64,000 nucleotides of DNA from Uloborus plumipes. Its lineage: Eukaryota > Arthropoda > Arachnida > Araneae > Uloboridae. Shown here one piece after another: positions 25,582 through 38,582 of the stretch (position 1 is the stretch's first letter; each line of letters opens with the position of its first letter). The translations under genes were made by a program, and so were the position numbers. The notes under the pieces were generated by a model that was not told where the DNA came from, did no database searches, and saw nothing but the letters and a program-made list of their open reading frames with translations. The stretch spans positions 1-64,000 of the forward strand of contig JAXGGA010002255.1 in the NCBI GenBank assembly GCA_038373865.1. Direction: 5' to 3'.

Positions 25582-27947
25582 TTTATGTGTAGGGAGGTTT
25601 TCCCCGCACCCCAGACCAGAAAATGGAAAGAAAAAATCTTGTCACTCAGGGCCGCAAACCCCTTCCCAATTAATGCAAATGTAGCACGAAGCACGATATG
25701 CAGGACACAGTGCTTTTTAAACGTTTACGACCCTATGCATGTGCATACTTCAGTTGTTATACAATGACCAAGGCGATACTACATTTAACTTTCTTTTATT
25801 TTAACACCCTTTTCAGTAAATCAGTCTTAATACACCAGGGTTGCTATTCATGATTCCAGATAACTTCAACCAAATATATTAAAAAATCGCTGTCTGTAGA
25901 ACTTATTTATTCTGTGTAATAATATTTATTGGTAACTAGAAGCAGCCCTTTTAATTTTGGCTTTTCACATCATAAGCTATAACATTTAAAAATCGAGTAG
26001 ATTACATTTTCGGTTGAAAATGTTGCCCTTTAAAGTTTCAAAATGAATAACTTTTTATAACTTTCCTTCACAGCAGAATGTTTTGAAACTTCCGGCAATG
26101 TACATGTATCACACTCATGTATGAATATTTACCTTGGGTATTGACAGTTGGTTTGCATACAGTCAACTACTTCTTAGGTGTCAACACCTTTTAACTATTG
26201 CCTGCGATTGTTCTGAGGTAAAGCTGTTGATTCTACAACATACGGTTAACTTTTGATTACTTCCTGCTTTGCGTTAAATTATTTTAATGTACTGTATATT
26301 CTAACGAATAATACGCGCCATTACCGCCCCCTCCAAAAAATTAAATGAATAATTGAACAGATAAATAAATAAAAATTCTTAACTCTCATATGTCGGACGT
26401 AAAAATGAGATTTTAAAATAAGGTCAAGATAGCATAAAACCCCCAATAAGAAAATTTGGTCCTAAAATTAAATTTCATCGTGTACTTAAAAGCTGTTTCT
26501 TCAAATTTTAGTACATGTTTACACCGTAAAAACAAAAAACTGCAGTACAAACAGTTTCCTAGAGATTTTCTAGCAGTAGGTACTACCGCTTTTTAATATT
26601 TCTTTTTACTACACATGGAAAAGTTGACTAACTTTTCCTCGCTGCATCCTCTGCCACATCATCATCGAATATTATGCCTGTTACTCCGATCCATAAATAA
26701 GTAATCTTCTGCTCCATCCAAAAAGGACTTCTAATTATGAATTTCAGTCCGCGTATTATTGTCCACTCATTTTTTTTTTTTTTTTTTTAGATTGGCATGA
26801 CGCAGTTCACTTCCTTCTGTAAATGTTTTCTTTGCGTGTTAATTTCATTTCTCCACTAATAACTCACATGTTTGATAGAAAAGGGTGCGCGTTATACAGG
26901 GATATATCTAAAAATTAAAAATGTTGGAATTGTAAATGTACGCTGGAATGTCCGGTGTGTTAAACTAGAGTCAACGTGAACTGTTTTGCATGCTGTATGC
27001 AGGAAAGAATCCAGAACCGGGATTAATTTACGAAGGTAACTCCGGTAACTGCGTGCTAATCAATTTTTTGTTCCACTTATTTGCATTGTTTTGTTAATTT
27101 TACTTCTTTTGGAATCTAGAACCGTGAACTGCTCAAAAATTCACCATCTTGAACTTTCGTGCTTGATTTCCTTTCTTTTTCTTTATTTTCAGAATCAGCT
27201 AAAAAAAAAAATAATTAATAAATATTTGATAGAATAAGATCTGTTTATGTTTTAAAAACAAATTTTGTAACAAATTTAGTGCTTGCTCTCAAATTTAACG
27301 GAAAATTAGAACTAATTTTGGAATTAGCGATTTCTCTTATGTTTGAATTTCATACTTTTTCAAAAAGCGATAGAGTAGTGTGTAAACTAACCAGACATCT
27401 GTTCGATTGATGTTAGACATAAAAAAAATAATAAAAGCCAAAGCTTGGCAGCATGCAGTATTTGCATAACAATTAACATTTTTAATAGTATTGAAATCAT
27501 GCCGATCAAAAATTGCTGTAAGAATTCTTAGCAGTTAATACATCAGTAAGCTTGAAACGAACAACTTGCAAAATTTTTTTTTGATATTTGTTTTTTAATC
27601 TTGTGAAGAAAATGTATTGTGAAATATAAAATTGACAGTTTTAATAAAAACTCGATTAACTAAATGTAACTGGTACAGACTGATGGCTTTCTTAAATCTG
27701 GAATTTTCAGGTATTCGCATCTTAAGCTTTGAGATTATGCACATTGCTCCCCCCCCCCTTATTACGCAAGGAATAAAAGTGTTGTAGTAAAAAAGAAGTA
27801 ATTTAATATACTATAAATACACATAGTTATCTTAATTTAAGTTTGAAATGCATAATTTCAAAAAGATTGGAAGATACACATTACACACACAAGCTTGGTT
27901 TGTTTCTGTTGTCTGTGCACTGTGACTCTCTCTGTCAGGGAGCTCCT
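25582..27947. other. Non-coding stretch, nothing recognised
   Basis: AT-rich with a T17-18 run near 26770 and a short C-run near 27750. No supported gene, RNA or complete repeat. Confidence 0.5.
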
Positions 27948-27951
27948 TTAA

Positions 27952-28651
27952 GGGGGTCTGGGACACATCTTGAAAAAAAATTTATTAAACAGTTTAGAAT
28001 TTTGAAATTTTTTACGCTAATTCACCATCTGTTTAATAAGCAAAATCATCACATACAAGACAAAAAAATTTTTTTTTTCAATTTTTTAACTTAAATTTTT
28101 TTCAAAAAAGGGGGGTCGCTTTAAATCGCAAAAACTAAAAATATTCTTGAACAATTTTCATTTTTTTTTCTTCAATATAAACACAAATATATAAGCTTTA
28201 ATTTGTATTCGGCAATTTTAAAAATAATAATTTAAAAAAAAATTAAAAATATTTAAGTAAAAATTTCTAAAAATTCGGAGGTACTTTTTTTTCAAAAAAT
28301 CATATTTTTTGAACAAAATTTTTTTTTTAAATTTGCCGAATAGAAATTCAAGTAAACTGTTTGAAAAAGTTGTTCTCCAAATTTCGGAACGTTATCCTTA
28401 TTAGTTCTTGAGTTATAAGAATTTGAATTCAAAAGATCCGGAAAAATTGCATCATGGCGAAAAACGCATTTTAAGGGAAGTCATTGCTGTGTCAACAGTT
28501 GCCTGACGGCTACATTAAATTATAATATCTTCCGTTCTAACTAAGATAGGAACAAGATTAAAACCTCATTTTAAAGAGAAGAAAACAGAATTTTTTTTGA
28601 AATAATAAAAAAAAAATGCAAAAGTTGACGATTTTTGTGTCCCAGACCCCC
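27952..28651. mobile_element. 700-bp TTAA-flanked non-autonomous element (piggyBac/Kolobok type)
   Basis: The ends are GGGGGTCTGGGACACA at the left and its exact complement at the right, 16 bases. TTAA lies outside each end (27948-27951 and 28652-28655). TTAA duplication is the hallmark of the piggyBac and Kolobok superfamilies; G-run ends lean towards Kolobok, but this cannot be settled from the ends alone. The interior is almost all A/T, with an inner inverted pair (ATTCGGCAATTTTAAAA near 28207 and AAATTTGCCGAAT near 28330). It has no coding capacity. Confidence 0.75.
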
Positions 28652-28655
28652 TTAA

Positions 28656-30401
28656 TGGTATTATTGATATGGCTCAGCAGCGTCGCAGTCGTTTTGCTGC
28701 TCCAGCCATATCAATAGTTTTCAATACACTAAAGATCCAAGGCTGCTTTTTTCTTTCTTTGTCTTTTTCGTTGTCGTCTCTTAGCTTTCACTATGGTAAA
28801 TATTTCCTAATATCGTTTATAATTTCTATATATTGCTCGAAATTTGAAATCCAGCATCAGCAGAATCACAATTCAGCCATTAGAATTGGTCATTACCACA
28901 AGTGATTTATTAACTACGGATTTGAAAAAAGAAAAAAAAAAAAAATCAAATACGGACCTGGCTTAAAGCGAAAAAAAATGCTGAAAACACGAGTTTGGGT
29001 TCAAATAAGAATTTTCGGGTGAAAAAGATATTTAAAAGTAGTTGAAACAGAATACTTCATTTTGGAATTTTTTTATCATCGAAAACTCTACTGATTGCGC
29101 ATTCTCGATTCTCGTTGATCTTGCCTATTACAAAATCAAGTAGTATGTTTTCGCTTTGAGTTAGTCCGCCCTATCAAAGAAATTACTAATCGACTTTCTA
29201 TTATTAAAGATAATCTAGAAATGAAATGTTTTGCATAGTTATTTTATTCGGCGAATTGTTATTAACGAAAAGTATTGCTTTTATAACATTTCGATCTTGT
29301 TGAATTTCGACATTTCTCGAATTCTGCTTTTATTTAGGAACTCCGTCTTCACCTGCTCTTTATTGCTTTTCGTTTATGAAGCGAGTACTTGTTTGTGACG
29401 GTATAATTTATTGTCAAATGATAGATTACGCGTTTTGTGCTTTGTTTGAAGTTCTCAGCCTTGGAGGGATTCATTTGAAATTGAAAACACCACTTTCATT
29501 TCCTTCTGAGTTCTCGCCCAAGAAGTGGACTGACTACTCTTTCTTCTCGTCAAGAAGGCGGAATTCTGGCATCTGTCCATGAAGTCTATCATTTTCTTTC
29601 AAAAAGACTGGTAGCCCATGTTTTTCCAATATCAAGAGAAGATGTCCATGGAGTGAATTTGGTGTGTGGGGGGGGGGGGGAGAAAAAACGAATTTCTTTA
29701 TGGGATTAATTAGCTGTTGAGAAACATAACGAAAAAATTTGCTGTAACCGATTGCCTTGCTTTTGAGTAGTTGACGCCATTCATCTTCTTTGTGGCTCTG
29801 AAAGCGTCGTAAATTGCAGATTTTTGAGCGATTCCTTTGTTGTGCATGTGCTTGAAGCAGACTCTAAATCAACTTTATTATTTATTTCCAGTTGAACATA
29901 AATACAGTTTTGAACCAACATGGTTTACTTAACTATTCTCTTATACTTAAATAGTTTAACTGTAATTCTATTACTAAGCTACTTTCTCTTAACCTCATCC
30001 TTGAACTTTGCCCCAAAGTGCACACCTTGTGTATGCAGTTTCAAGTTTATTAGGGTAGTACAAAAGTTTCGTGAACATTGGTTTAACTTCGTTGTAAAAC
30101 AGTACTTACAAAAACGATTTTTTAAAAATGCTTATACATTGAATTATTAATATATTAGTTAAAAATTATTTCTACCTTAAATTTTGGTGATATATAGAGG
30201 CTAACTTACCATGCCACAATTTGCGAGGAGCCTCCGCATCCATAGGGTCCAGAGGAGGATTCAGCAATGTTCATGATAAATGTACAAAGGGGATTCCAAA
30301 AATGCATTGCAACGATTCCCCAAACCCGTAATTTCGCCACTGGCGGCAGTAGCAGTGCGGATATATTTAGGCAGTGAGATATCTTTTAGTATGAAAATAA
30401 G
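28656..30401. other. Non-coding stretch with fragment of a hAT-like repeat
   Basis: At 30180-30346 the reverse strand begins CAGTGGCGAAATTACGGG and continues with GGAATCCCCTTTGTACAT. This is a one-ended fragment with a CAGTGGCG hAT-like end; no partner end is visible. A G11-type run lies near 29668. No gene is supported. Confidence 0.4.
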
Positions 30402-30403
30402 TA

Positions 30404-30600
30404 CAGTGAAATCCCGTTACAACGAACTTCAATGGAGCTCAAATTTTGTTCGTTTTTAACGGGAATTTCGTTGTAACGGAATCCCCGCAATGTATTTGGG
30501 AAAAAAAAAAAAAAAAAAAAGTCGGGACTGAAAATTTATTTCGTTGAATCATACGTACGTTTCGTTGTATTGATATTCGGGTTGTCACTGGATTTCAGTG
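30404..30600. mobile_element. Short pogo/Tigger-like MITE relic
   Basis: The left end reads CAGTGAAATCCCGTTACAAC and continues with CGAAC; the right end, reverse-complemented, reads CACTGAAATCC. A second inverted pair lies inside the left half (CCGTTACAACGAA and TTCGTTGTAACGG). TA precedes the left end and TT follows the right, so the duplication is damaged or absent. The CCGTTATAACGA-type terminus is typical of pogo/Tigger relics. An A20 run lies in the middle. No coding capacity. Confidence 0.5.
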
Positions 30601-33280
30601 TTTTGATTGCTTTCTTAACATTGCTGCAATTGTTTTTCTGTTTATAGTAATAAAACTCATTGATATTCGTAACTCATTCTTAAACTAAATATTGATGCGT
30701 TCAGTGCTTTGAGGCTTTGTGTTTTATATATATTCATAAGAGAGCATTAATGAATAAATCGTATAAGTTTGTTGAGAATAATGTAATGGCACTTTCCTTA
30801 GAAACTTAAAATATCTCCTCTGTGGTGTATTTGATCAATGTTTTATTGATACATTTAAGCACCTTTTTTAGAGTTTTAGTTTTGCTACCACGTTAGTCAT
30901 CGATGACTAAAGCTGAACTTATCGCTCAAATCACGGATTTCATCAGTGACTGATAGTAAACTGCAACATGGAACTAAAAAGAACTAAAACATTTTATACA
31001 TCATTAGTAATTCATCATTAGTAATCATGAATGCACTTAAACATTACTTGCCGAACATTCTAATGGATTTTTATGAGTCAACAAAAAAGTTGTCCTTCAA
31101 TACCATTCGTTCTGCGAGCGTGGCCTGAGCGGGATCTCCTCGTAAAGCGCGTGGCAGCTAACATGTTAATTTGTATTGTTAGAAATTGTATTTCTTGTTT
31201 AAAGTTCGCGAGCTTATTCTATTACACCAGTTGTTTTCCTGCGTCTTCTATTTTTTCTTAATTTTTTCCACCAGTATTTGTGGTTTGTATGCCATATTGC
31301 CATACTTTTGTTTTTGAAATGTTCATGCATATCGAGAAATCCTGGGATTGGCTAATGATATTCGCGTTGTTCTTTGAAAATTCCATACTGAGGAGGGGAG
31401 GGGAGATTCTGGAAAGTAACAACCCGATTTCGGATATCAGAACTAAATAGCCTGGCAAATAAATGAAATGGATTGTTAGTGACTGGTCTCTCTTCATTTT
31501 TTTCCCTTTTGAGCTCAGGCATCAAAGCGTATAAAATTATGTTTACTTAAACCTGCATTTCTGCGAAACTTTTTGGAATAATTCTTAGAGCTACACGTGG
31601 GAACAACTATTTCATCTTCAATTTAAATTTGGCATCCTAATTCCGTTTTCAGTTACTTAACCTTATTTCCTTTTATGTAATGGGCTAGTAGTGAAGATAT
31701 TGAAAACTTTTTTATCACGTCTGAAAATCGCGCATAGAAGTTATTTTCTTTTTTCTTCCCTTTATCTTTTCAAAGCTTCTGGAACGGATTATTAAATGAC
31801 GCAATAGCATTGCTTCGTACATCTCCATTGATTTGATAAAATGCTTTTTTGATTACTGCTATTCAAAATGTGTTAAAATGCATGCGATATGGAAGTTGTA
31901 ATATAGTATGAATTCTTAGAATTTACCCAACTTTTCAAAGTCGGTGTTTTTTCCTACTCTTTATGGAGTTTCGTGAAGCTTTAAAATATAGTAACATTTT
32001 TTATGTACTTCTACCCCACTCTTTTTTTTTTTTTTAAATAGAAATTGCTTTCTTTTCTTTTTGCGTATTGCTGTAGGAAGGAGAAAATTTTAAATTTCAT
32101 TCTTTAATCATCCCTCTCTGAGCGTTTCCCTACAAATCCATCTTAAGATGCCACTCTTTTTCTTGTATTACATGAAATTTCAACACAATTTTTTTTTTAA
32201 AGGAAATGTTTGCTTCTTTTGGAGAAAGTAAGTTCGATGAATTGTTGCTTTCAATATTTTGAATGCCTACCGAAGTGAATGTTTTTAGATTGTGCCGTTT
32301 TTAACACTAAATCAAATAGGATCAAAAGGATGAGCTCAAAACTTTTGGTACAAAATATATTTAGGTTTATTAGCCTAGCTCGATCTTTTTTTGATACAAC
32401 TATAACTGGAAGTTGGCTAACTTAATATTAATACTATATTTATGGTAACATGAAACGCTTTCTGATATTTATTCGAACGAATTTTCAATAAATTTCTAGC
32501 TAGTGGGTCATTGTTTGAAGTTCTGATACAGAAATGTATATATTTGTACACATATTTGATATAAAATAAAATTCGCTTGAACTACAGTTCGCATAGACAA
32601 AGGGACCCTTTTAAGAATGAACGATCAAGCGTGAAACAATCATTTACCTACGTAGATAATTTAAATTTAGAAGTGTCAAAACATAGTGCAGTGACATCTC
32701 TCCCTCCCCCTCTTTGGATAATGTACAACATATTTCTCTCACTCATTAAAAAAAAAAAAAAAAAAACTGCGTAAGTGCATGAAAAAAAAAAATCTATCGT
32801 CCTTGTGTTTCACAGTGGCATCCAGTGGTTACTATGTGCCTGCATGACAATTAAGATATTTGGATTGCAACATGGCTTGATGACATAAGTTTTTAAAAAG
32901 CATATTAACTCTCTGGTTGCGTCCTTTTGTTATGTACAACATTGAAATGTCCTTTTTAATATTTTAACATTAAATTTATTTTTTAAACTTAGAATCATGC
33001 AGCGTAACGCAGTTTCTTAAAAAAAATAATGTGAAGGGGGAGGGAAGAGAACGTTTTGGGGATCCATACACGGGGCCGCTGAGAGTCAAAGCGGGTCCCT
33101 CGTGAGTTTGGTGACCGAACTCCCCCCCCCCCTTTACTCCATAAAAACGTATGAAATTTATACTACTCCGACTCCAAGCCGAGTAGTTTCCCACAATGCT
33201 GACATAGCCTCTTGTCTTCGCTAATCATACTGCCTTAAAACAGTCACAAAACTTTTTTTTTCCTCTTTTTTTTTCTTATG
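30601..33280. other. Non-coding stretch, nothing recognised
   Basis: AT-rich sequence with long A and T runs (32029, 32747) and a C11 run near 33122. No open frame or repeat I can name. Confidence 0.5.
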
Positions 33281-33282
33281 TA

Positions 33283-34174
33283 CGGTAGTCTCCGTCAACG
33301 TAATCCATGTTATCAATTACTTTCTGTTATCAAAACTATTCGGTCCCGATTTTCTCAATTTTATTTGCTTTTTAAAATTATCGCTTTCGGTAATCCCTGC
33401 ATGATTGAAGGTTTTTGTTTTAAAATCCAGGTTTCTTCTGAAACGACCAGAAACTACTTTGCCTGCAAAAATTTCGCAAAAACAGTTGATCAGAAAACAA
33501 AAATTCTCTTTCAGATATGATCTATCAAGAATTAGAGACATGGAAGGAAATTGCTCAAAATTTCCCGCACTCCTCTTGTACATTAACATAATCGGAAGTT
33601 CATCAGATATCTGTAGGAAAATAGACGGATGATGAAACTGATGAGCAGGCCCTTCATTTAGGAGGGTCAGGAGGGAGCAAGCGCCCCTCCGATGGCTTTG
33701 GGAAATTTATTTTTTATCTGTAATTGGGCTTGCTTTTTGCTGTTTTCGCTGTAATTTGAGTATGTACCAAATCCCCTTCCCTCCCCTGGAAATTTCGAAA
33801 TGACGGACCTGCTGATGAGACTGATGTAGATTGCCTTTTGTTGAGCCGACTCCTACAAATGGTGAAATGAGGAATGTGCATTGAAAGTGTTCAAACGTGT
33901 AGTGTATCACACCTATCCGATGACTTTAGGGGAAAAAAAAAAAAACTTTGATTATGAGAAATTTATAAATAATTTAAAAATTTGTGGTGAATAAAATTAA
34001 AATTTTTTATATTTTATGGAAATATACTGTACGTATGAGGTTTTTTTTTAAATTTCATTTTAAAAACATAGTATGTATGGCTTAAATTGGTAAACTCATC
34101 TAGTTTCGTGATTCGTTTATTCTTGCCGAAATCATTGCCCGACCAAAAGTGGTCGCATTAAGCGGAGACTACGG
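33283..34174. mobile_element. Degenerate pogo/Tigger-like element
   Basis: The left end reads CGGTAGTCTCCGTCAACG and the right end, reverse-complemented, reads CCGTAGTCTCCGCTTAATGC. This is close to the CxGTAGTCTCCGTTAA ends of pogo-group elements. TA precedes the left end; TT follows the right. Around 33530-33620 (+) a frame reading YQELETWKEIAQNF and later SEVHQI weakly resembles the helix-turn-helix start of a pogo-type transposase (LIxELExGKxxxxI...), with stops and frame changes. The element is old and non-functional. Confidence 0.45.
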
Positions 34175-34279
34175 TTCATAGTGTGTACAAAAATGTTAAT
34201 TGATCAATTAGTTGACGAGTTCAGAGTTTCAGGGTTAAATGGCTGTCAGCCTTTTTCAATACTGGGATATAAAACGTAG

Positions 34280-34800
34280 CAAATGAATATGGAAGGGAAA
34301 GGCTCCGTTCGTCTTTTCTGAGGCATCCCCAAGACAAATCCCCCTGGAGGGCAATCCACATCTACTGAGCCAGCGACGCAGAAAAACCTACGTCCTCGTA
34401 AAAGCGACATAAAGCGCAAATGCGGCACAGACTTCTCTATTCAGTTGTTACTCGCTATCAAGTGGAGGGCGGTCGCGGTATTGATTGTCGAGAGCGTCGC
34501 TCGCTATATCCATCGACCAGTCAGCGCCACGCCTCGGCAAGAAAATGACCCGCCGCTAGGAGTTCGCCTCGTTATTTGATCGCGCAGAGAGATGCCCGTG
34601 AACGGTTTATGACAATGGACCCCCCCCCCCCCCCCACCCCCAGGATGAGCCTACCGTGGGATTTCTTATTAGGAGTGAAACTGGGGAATCGATGGCCATG
34701 TGAAATTGGGATGCGATGACTGAATCTTCTCTGTTCAACAAGGTCGAGCCATGCGTCTGACAACTTGAAGAAATTTTACGCTGAGCGTCGTTTTATGCGG
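34280..34800. promoter_or_regulatory. GC-richer island, role unknown
   Basis: This has CpG-rich sequence such as GGTCGCGG and GAGAGCGTCGCTCGC, and includes a C16 run at 34620-34635. Short frames on both strands match nothing known. It could be an enhancer, a promoter or unrecognised exon sequence; low confidence. Confidence 0.2.
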
Positions 34801-35140
34801 AAGGGGAGATTTTTCGAGTTTTTGAAATTCTAGAAGGGGCTGAATGGATTACTTTCTGTTATATGAATATTTTTTCTTCAACTGCAACTGAGGGCGAATT
34901 AAGATTATAAACGTCATAAGCATTAATTATTTTAAACGCTTAACGATCAATACTCTGCTGATTTGTTAGAGTAAAAATGATGCTGTGACTTTCATGCACA
35001 TCTTACCCACTCCAGGACGAGCCTACCGAGGGATTTCTTATTAAGGCAAATTACGAACGAGAGGCTCCCTAAGTATTGATTTTCTTAATCAAGTAACGAT
35101 CATTCTGATTTGTTAGAGTTAAAACGACACTGAGAATTCT
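34641..35140 (+). repeat. Local partial duplication
   Basis: CAGGATGAGCCTACCGTGGG, followed by ATTTCTTATTA (34641-34672), recurs as CAGGACGAGCCTACCGAGGG, also followed by ATTTCTTATTA (35014-35045). Also, CTGATTTGTTAGAGTxAAAA with adjacent TTAACGATCA-like sequence occurs at about 34940-34980 and again at about 35090-35125. The two blocks are collinear in part, suggesting a diverged local tandem duplication. Confidence 0.55.
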
Positions 35141-36629
35141 GCACGAAGAAATCATTTCATACTGTAATTTACTTACGAAATTAGGGTGCATAAAGACTTG
35201 TAGTATGAAATTCTTTGGTAGCGGACCATTGTTTATGAAAATTCTTCATTACAGCTGGGAACACACAGCAATTTGATAAGGATATTATATTCATTTCAAG
35301 GTCAGATGATAAAACAGTTTTTCAAAAAAGAAAAATAAACTGACTTTTTTTTCGGGAAAAGCATATTGTTCAGTTTTTGTGCTTCAGAGCAAAACATTCG
35401 ATAATCTGAAAAGGCAGTTCCGAGAAGGGAAAGCATCAGAAATAGCCTAAAATAAAGTCTTCTGCTTCTAAAATGTTTGCCGCATCCAGTTTTTGTCGTC
35501 CTCAGATTTTGTTTTTATAATTGATCGTAATTTTTCTCTGTCACATAGAGTAGATATTTTTCTCTGATCTTCATTATATTCACTACAATATAACCAAAAT
35601 AATTACATCGTGGTTGTTAAAGTTTTTGTACTAACTGTTGAGTTCTTAACGGAAAAGTATAAGGTGGAAAAACTGTGATAATAGGGTCAAACCTAATTGC
35701 CAATTCAGAACATTAAACATGTTTAACCTAGAATGAGTCTGCGTATCTTTGTCATATAAAAATCCTAGTCTGTGTAATGAAACATTGAGCTCTATGGTCA
35801 CTTACTCATCTAACCAAATTGTGATGGATCGATTTCACATTGGTGTGCGATTAAGATCTCTGCTTAAATAAATTTTCAGTATTTAATTGTATTTCCCGCC
35901 ACTTATTTACTGGGAAGGATCATTAATGAGGCAATGTTTTCAAACGATTGATGTTTTTGCTATAACATGGTTGAATTCTTTGTAAAATCGTTGTTTTGCT
36001 TTCGAGGTTCTATCGAATCGATGCTATTAGATTTAAGGAGGAAAAATATAATTACGATGAAAGCTCTAGGCTCTATGAATCGAGCACTGCTTAGTTACTC
36101 GATTCTTAATCTTTAATTACTTTCCTGAAAGTGAAAGACAAAATAAATGAGGCAAGATAATGTGAGGCGTTTTTTCATAAGCTTTCATAAAAAAGTTTTT
36201 CTAAATCCTGTTGTATAGCAGCACCTCTAGCAGAGGCTGCTTTTACCTCTTGCCCCAAAACAGACAAGAATTTATTTTATTTGTTCTAGTTTATCTCCAA
36301 ATTTATAATTTTGGCGCTTACCCTCCTTTGTTTCTAGATGCTTAAATTGGTCTCTATTAAAACAGATGGAAGCTTCGTATCAATAAAGTAAAGCATTTTG
36401 TAATGAAAACAATTTTTGATTTTTATTTTATTTTCAGCGTTTTTTCCACGTTGTCTAAGGGCGATTCTCTGTAAACTCGTCATTTTTCACACGAAATCCG
36501 TCCGGGCACGGTTTTTTGAAATGTTCGTATAATTATAATACTATTGCTCAGAAAATGAATCTATTACTTTGGTTTGAAAGAGGGCCAGTTGAAGTTTGTG
36601 TTTTTCTGATAAATCATGATAGGGGGTAA

Positions 36630-36660
36630 GTCCCCCGCCTAGTATAACTAGGCAGGGGAC
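36630..36660. repeat. Imperfect 14-bp hairpin
   Basis: GTCCCCCGCCTAGT pairs with ACTAGGCAGGGGAC across a 3-base loop, with one C/A mismatch. The G/C-rich stem stands out in AT-rich DNA. Possibly the end of a worn repeat, since CAGGGGACTGT recurs near 37007. Confidence 0.5.
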
Positions 36661-38542
36661 TGTGCCAGCTGACTGTTTTTGCTCTTTGTTGCGTAATATC
36701 TGCAAAACTATTGAAGCATAATAAGTTACGAGACTACCTATAAATTTAGGCACAAATCGTGGACATAACTAATATGTTTTATAATTAAATTAATTGCCAT
36801 TAATAAAATCACTTCCCAGAGGACTGTCTTCGCAACGACACTGATGCATACTTTCATCACAAATGTGGCTCTCAAACTAAGCAAAGTAGCGTTTCAACAC
36901 CGTTCTCGGCGATTTCGGCAAATTCACACTGATTACTTTAAACTTCATGCCAAAAAGAATTTGCAAAAGTTATAGATTTTTCGTATTACAGCTTTGAATT
37001 TGTTGCAGGGGACTGTTTGAAAAAACTCCGGACAGGATTTACATGACAATTTTAAGTTTTAGAAATACATAATTATACCTCATTTCATAAGAAAAATATA
37101 GCTTCATTATTCTATTTGCTTCGTAGTTGCTCTTGAAAATGCACTTAAACGCTTGCCTGATTGTCCCGAGTTATCACGGGTTCGAATGTGTTGCAGGTAG
37201 TTATTATCCCGAGAAAACTCGGGTGAAACTAAATGATTCTACATAAATAAAAAAAAATTGCAATTCAACTTAAGACCTTTTAATTTTGTTTTGCTTCGTT
37301 TCCTAGTATTAAAAGATCAAATTAAAAAAAAATTTTTTTTTTGCAATTTTTTCAAAAAAAAAAAAAAAATATGTAAGGGAAGCGGTTAAGAATAAGTTAT
37401 TTCGCACTTGTTCTTTATGTATTGAGATTTTTCTCCTTAAGAGATACCTCTTGCAGAAAACTTGAACTTTGCAGAATTGATTAAATGCTGAAGTTAGAAG
37501 CGCGAACGACTGGGTAGAGATTGTTGAATTTGGCAATTTGTTTAAGTTCTGTTTTCAGAAATTCGGTCGCCTTTACATTTATTTTATAAGAATCAAGCAA
37601 ATCCTTCTGCTGGCACAACTCGGCTAATTTTCCCTGCGAACTTTTTTTTGAACGAATTCTTGTCATTTTGCCAAGCAAAAGAAATATTTGTCTCCTTTCA
37701 TTAAGATTATCATTACATAAATTTGTTTTATTTTTTGAAAAACATGTTTCAGTCTATGAAGGAACAAATAAAATAGTAAAAAAAAATAGTATTTTGAAGA
37801 AAAAAATCAATATGAGCAACACATAACTTCCTTATACTTCTATTTAAAAATTGTATGTTTTTAATAACTAGTAGAGAATTTCTGTTTTAATCTGAAAACG
37901 GAAATGTGTCTCAATTGAAAATAATTGTATTCAGTAATACTGTAAAAGGAGATATTGGCAGGTTCGTGTCACTACTTGCCAAGTGGCACGAAATATTTAT
38001 TTGGCTACTAGAGATGAGTTAAGTAAATGCGAAAATATTTCGACCCATAAAAATGTTTCCAAGTTAAAACCATTTTGAAACATCCAATTGCAGACAAAAG
38101 GGAGGTGTACTTTGATTTTGTATACATCATATAAGTAGGACCTTTCAACCCCCCACAAGTAGCAGTTTTCGAGTTACGAGATACATATGCGCAACGCATA
38201 CTTTCGTACAACCACATCACGATAAAACAAGTAAAAATAAGATTTTGTGATGGTGAAAGTAGATATTTCAAATGGCTTTATGAGCCTTTTATTTTGGAGG
38301 TGGGGCAAGTCCTTTTTTTTTTTTTTGTTATTGTGAGGTCTTTAAAGATTTGGGTCTCAATAATCGATGTTATTAATGAAGAACTAAAACTTCCATCTTT
38401 CGTACATCAGGTTTCTGATTTTTTTTTTTCTTTTTGACTGAATTGCTTATTGACCAAAAAGAATCATTCTTTAATTACCAGTATCTTCTTTTCTTTTTTT
38501 TTTTTTCAAAAACAAAGTTGCCCCACTTTCAAAACAAACAGT

Positions 38543-38582
38543 TCATTTATATATACGTATTTGTATACGTATATATAAATGA
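38543..38582. repeat. Perfect 17-bp-arm AT hairpin
   Basis: TCATTTATATATACGTA is followed by six bases and its exact reverse complement. Two more ATATACGTATT units follow to 38611. It may extrude as a cruciform or cause replication slippage; no function is implied. Confidence 0.8.

Noticed and set aside
30240..30330. GGFSNVHDK-like peptide resembling the GGFxKV motif of ARID domains
   Set aside because: It lies in a one-ended hAT-like repeat, lacks the surrounding ARID residues (no conserved Trp, no following LKQ-YLR), and hits stops.
36630..36660. GC-rich hairpin as a terminator or structured RNA
   Set aside because: No adjacent gene and no compensatory-change evidence; such short hairpins occur in worn repeats.
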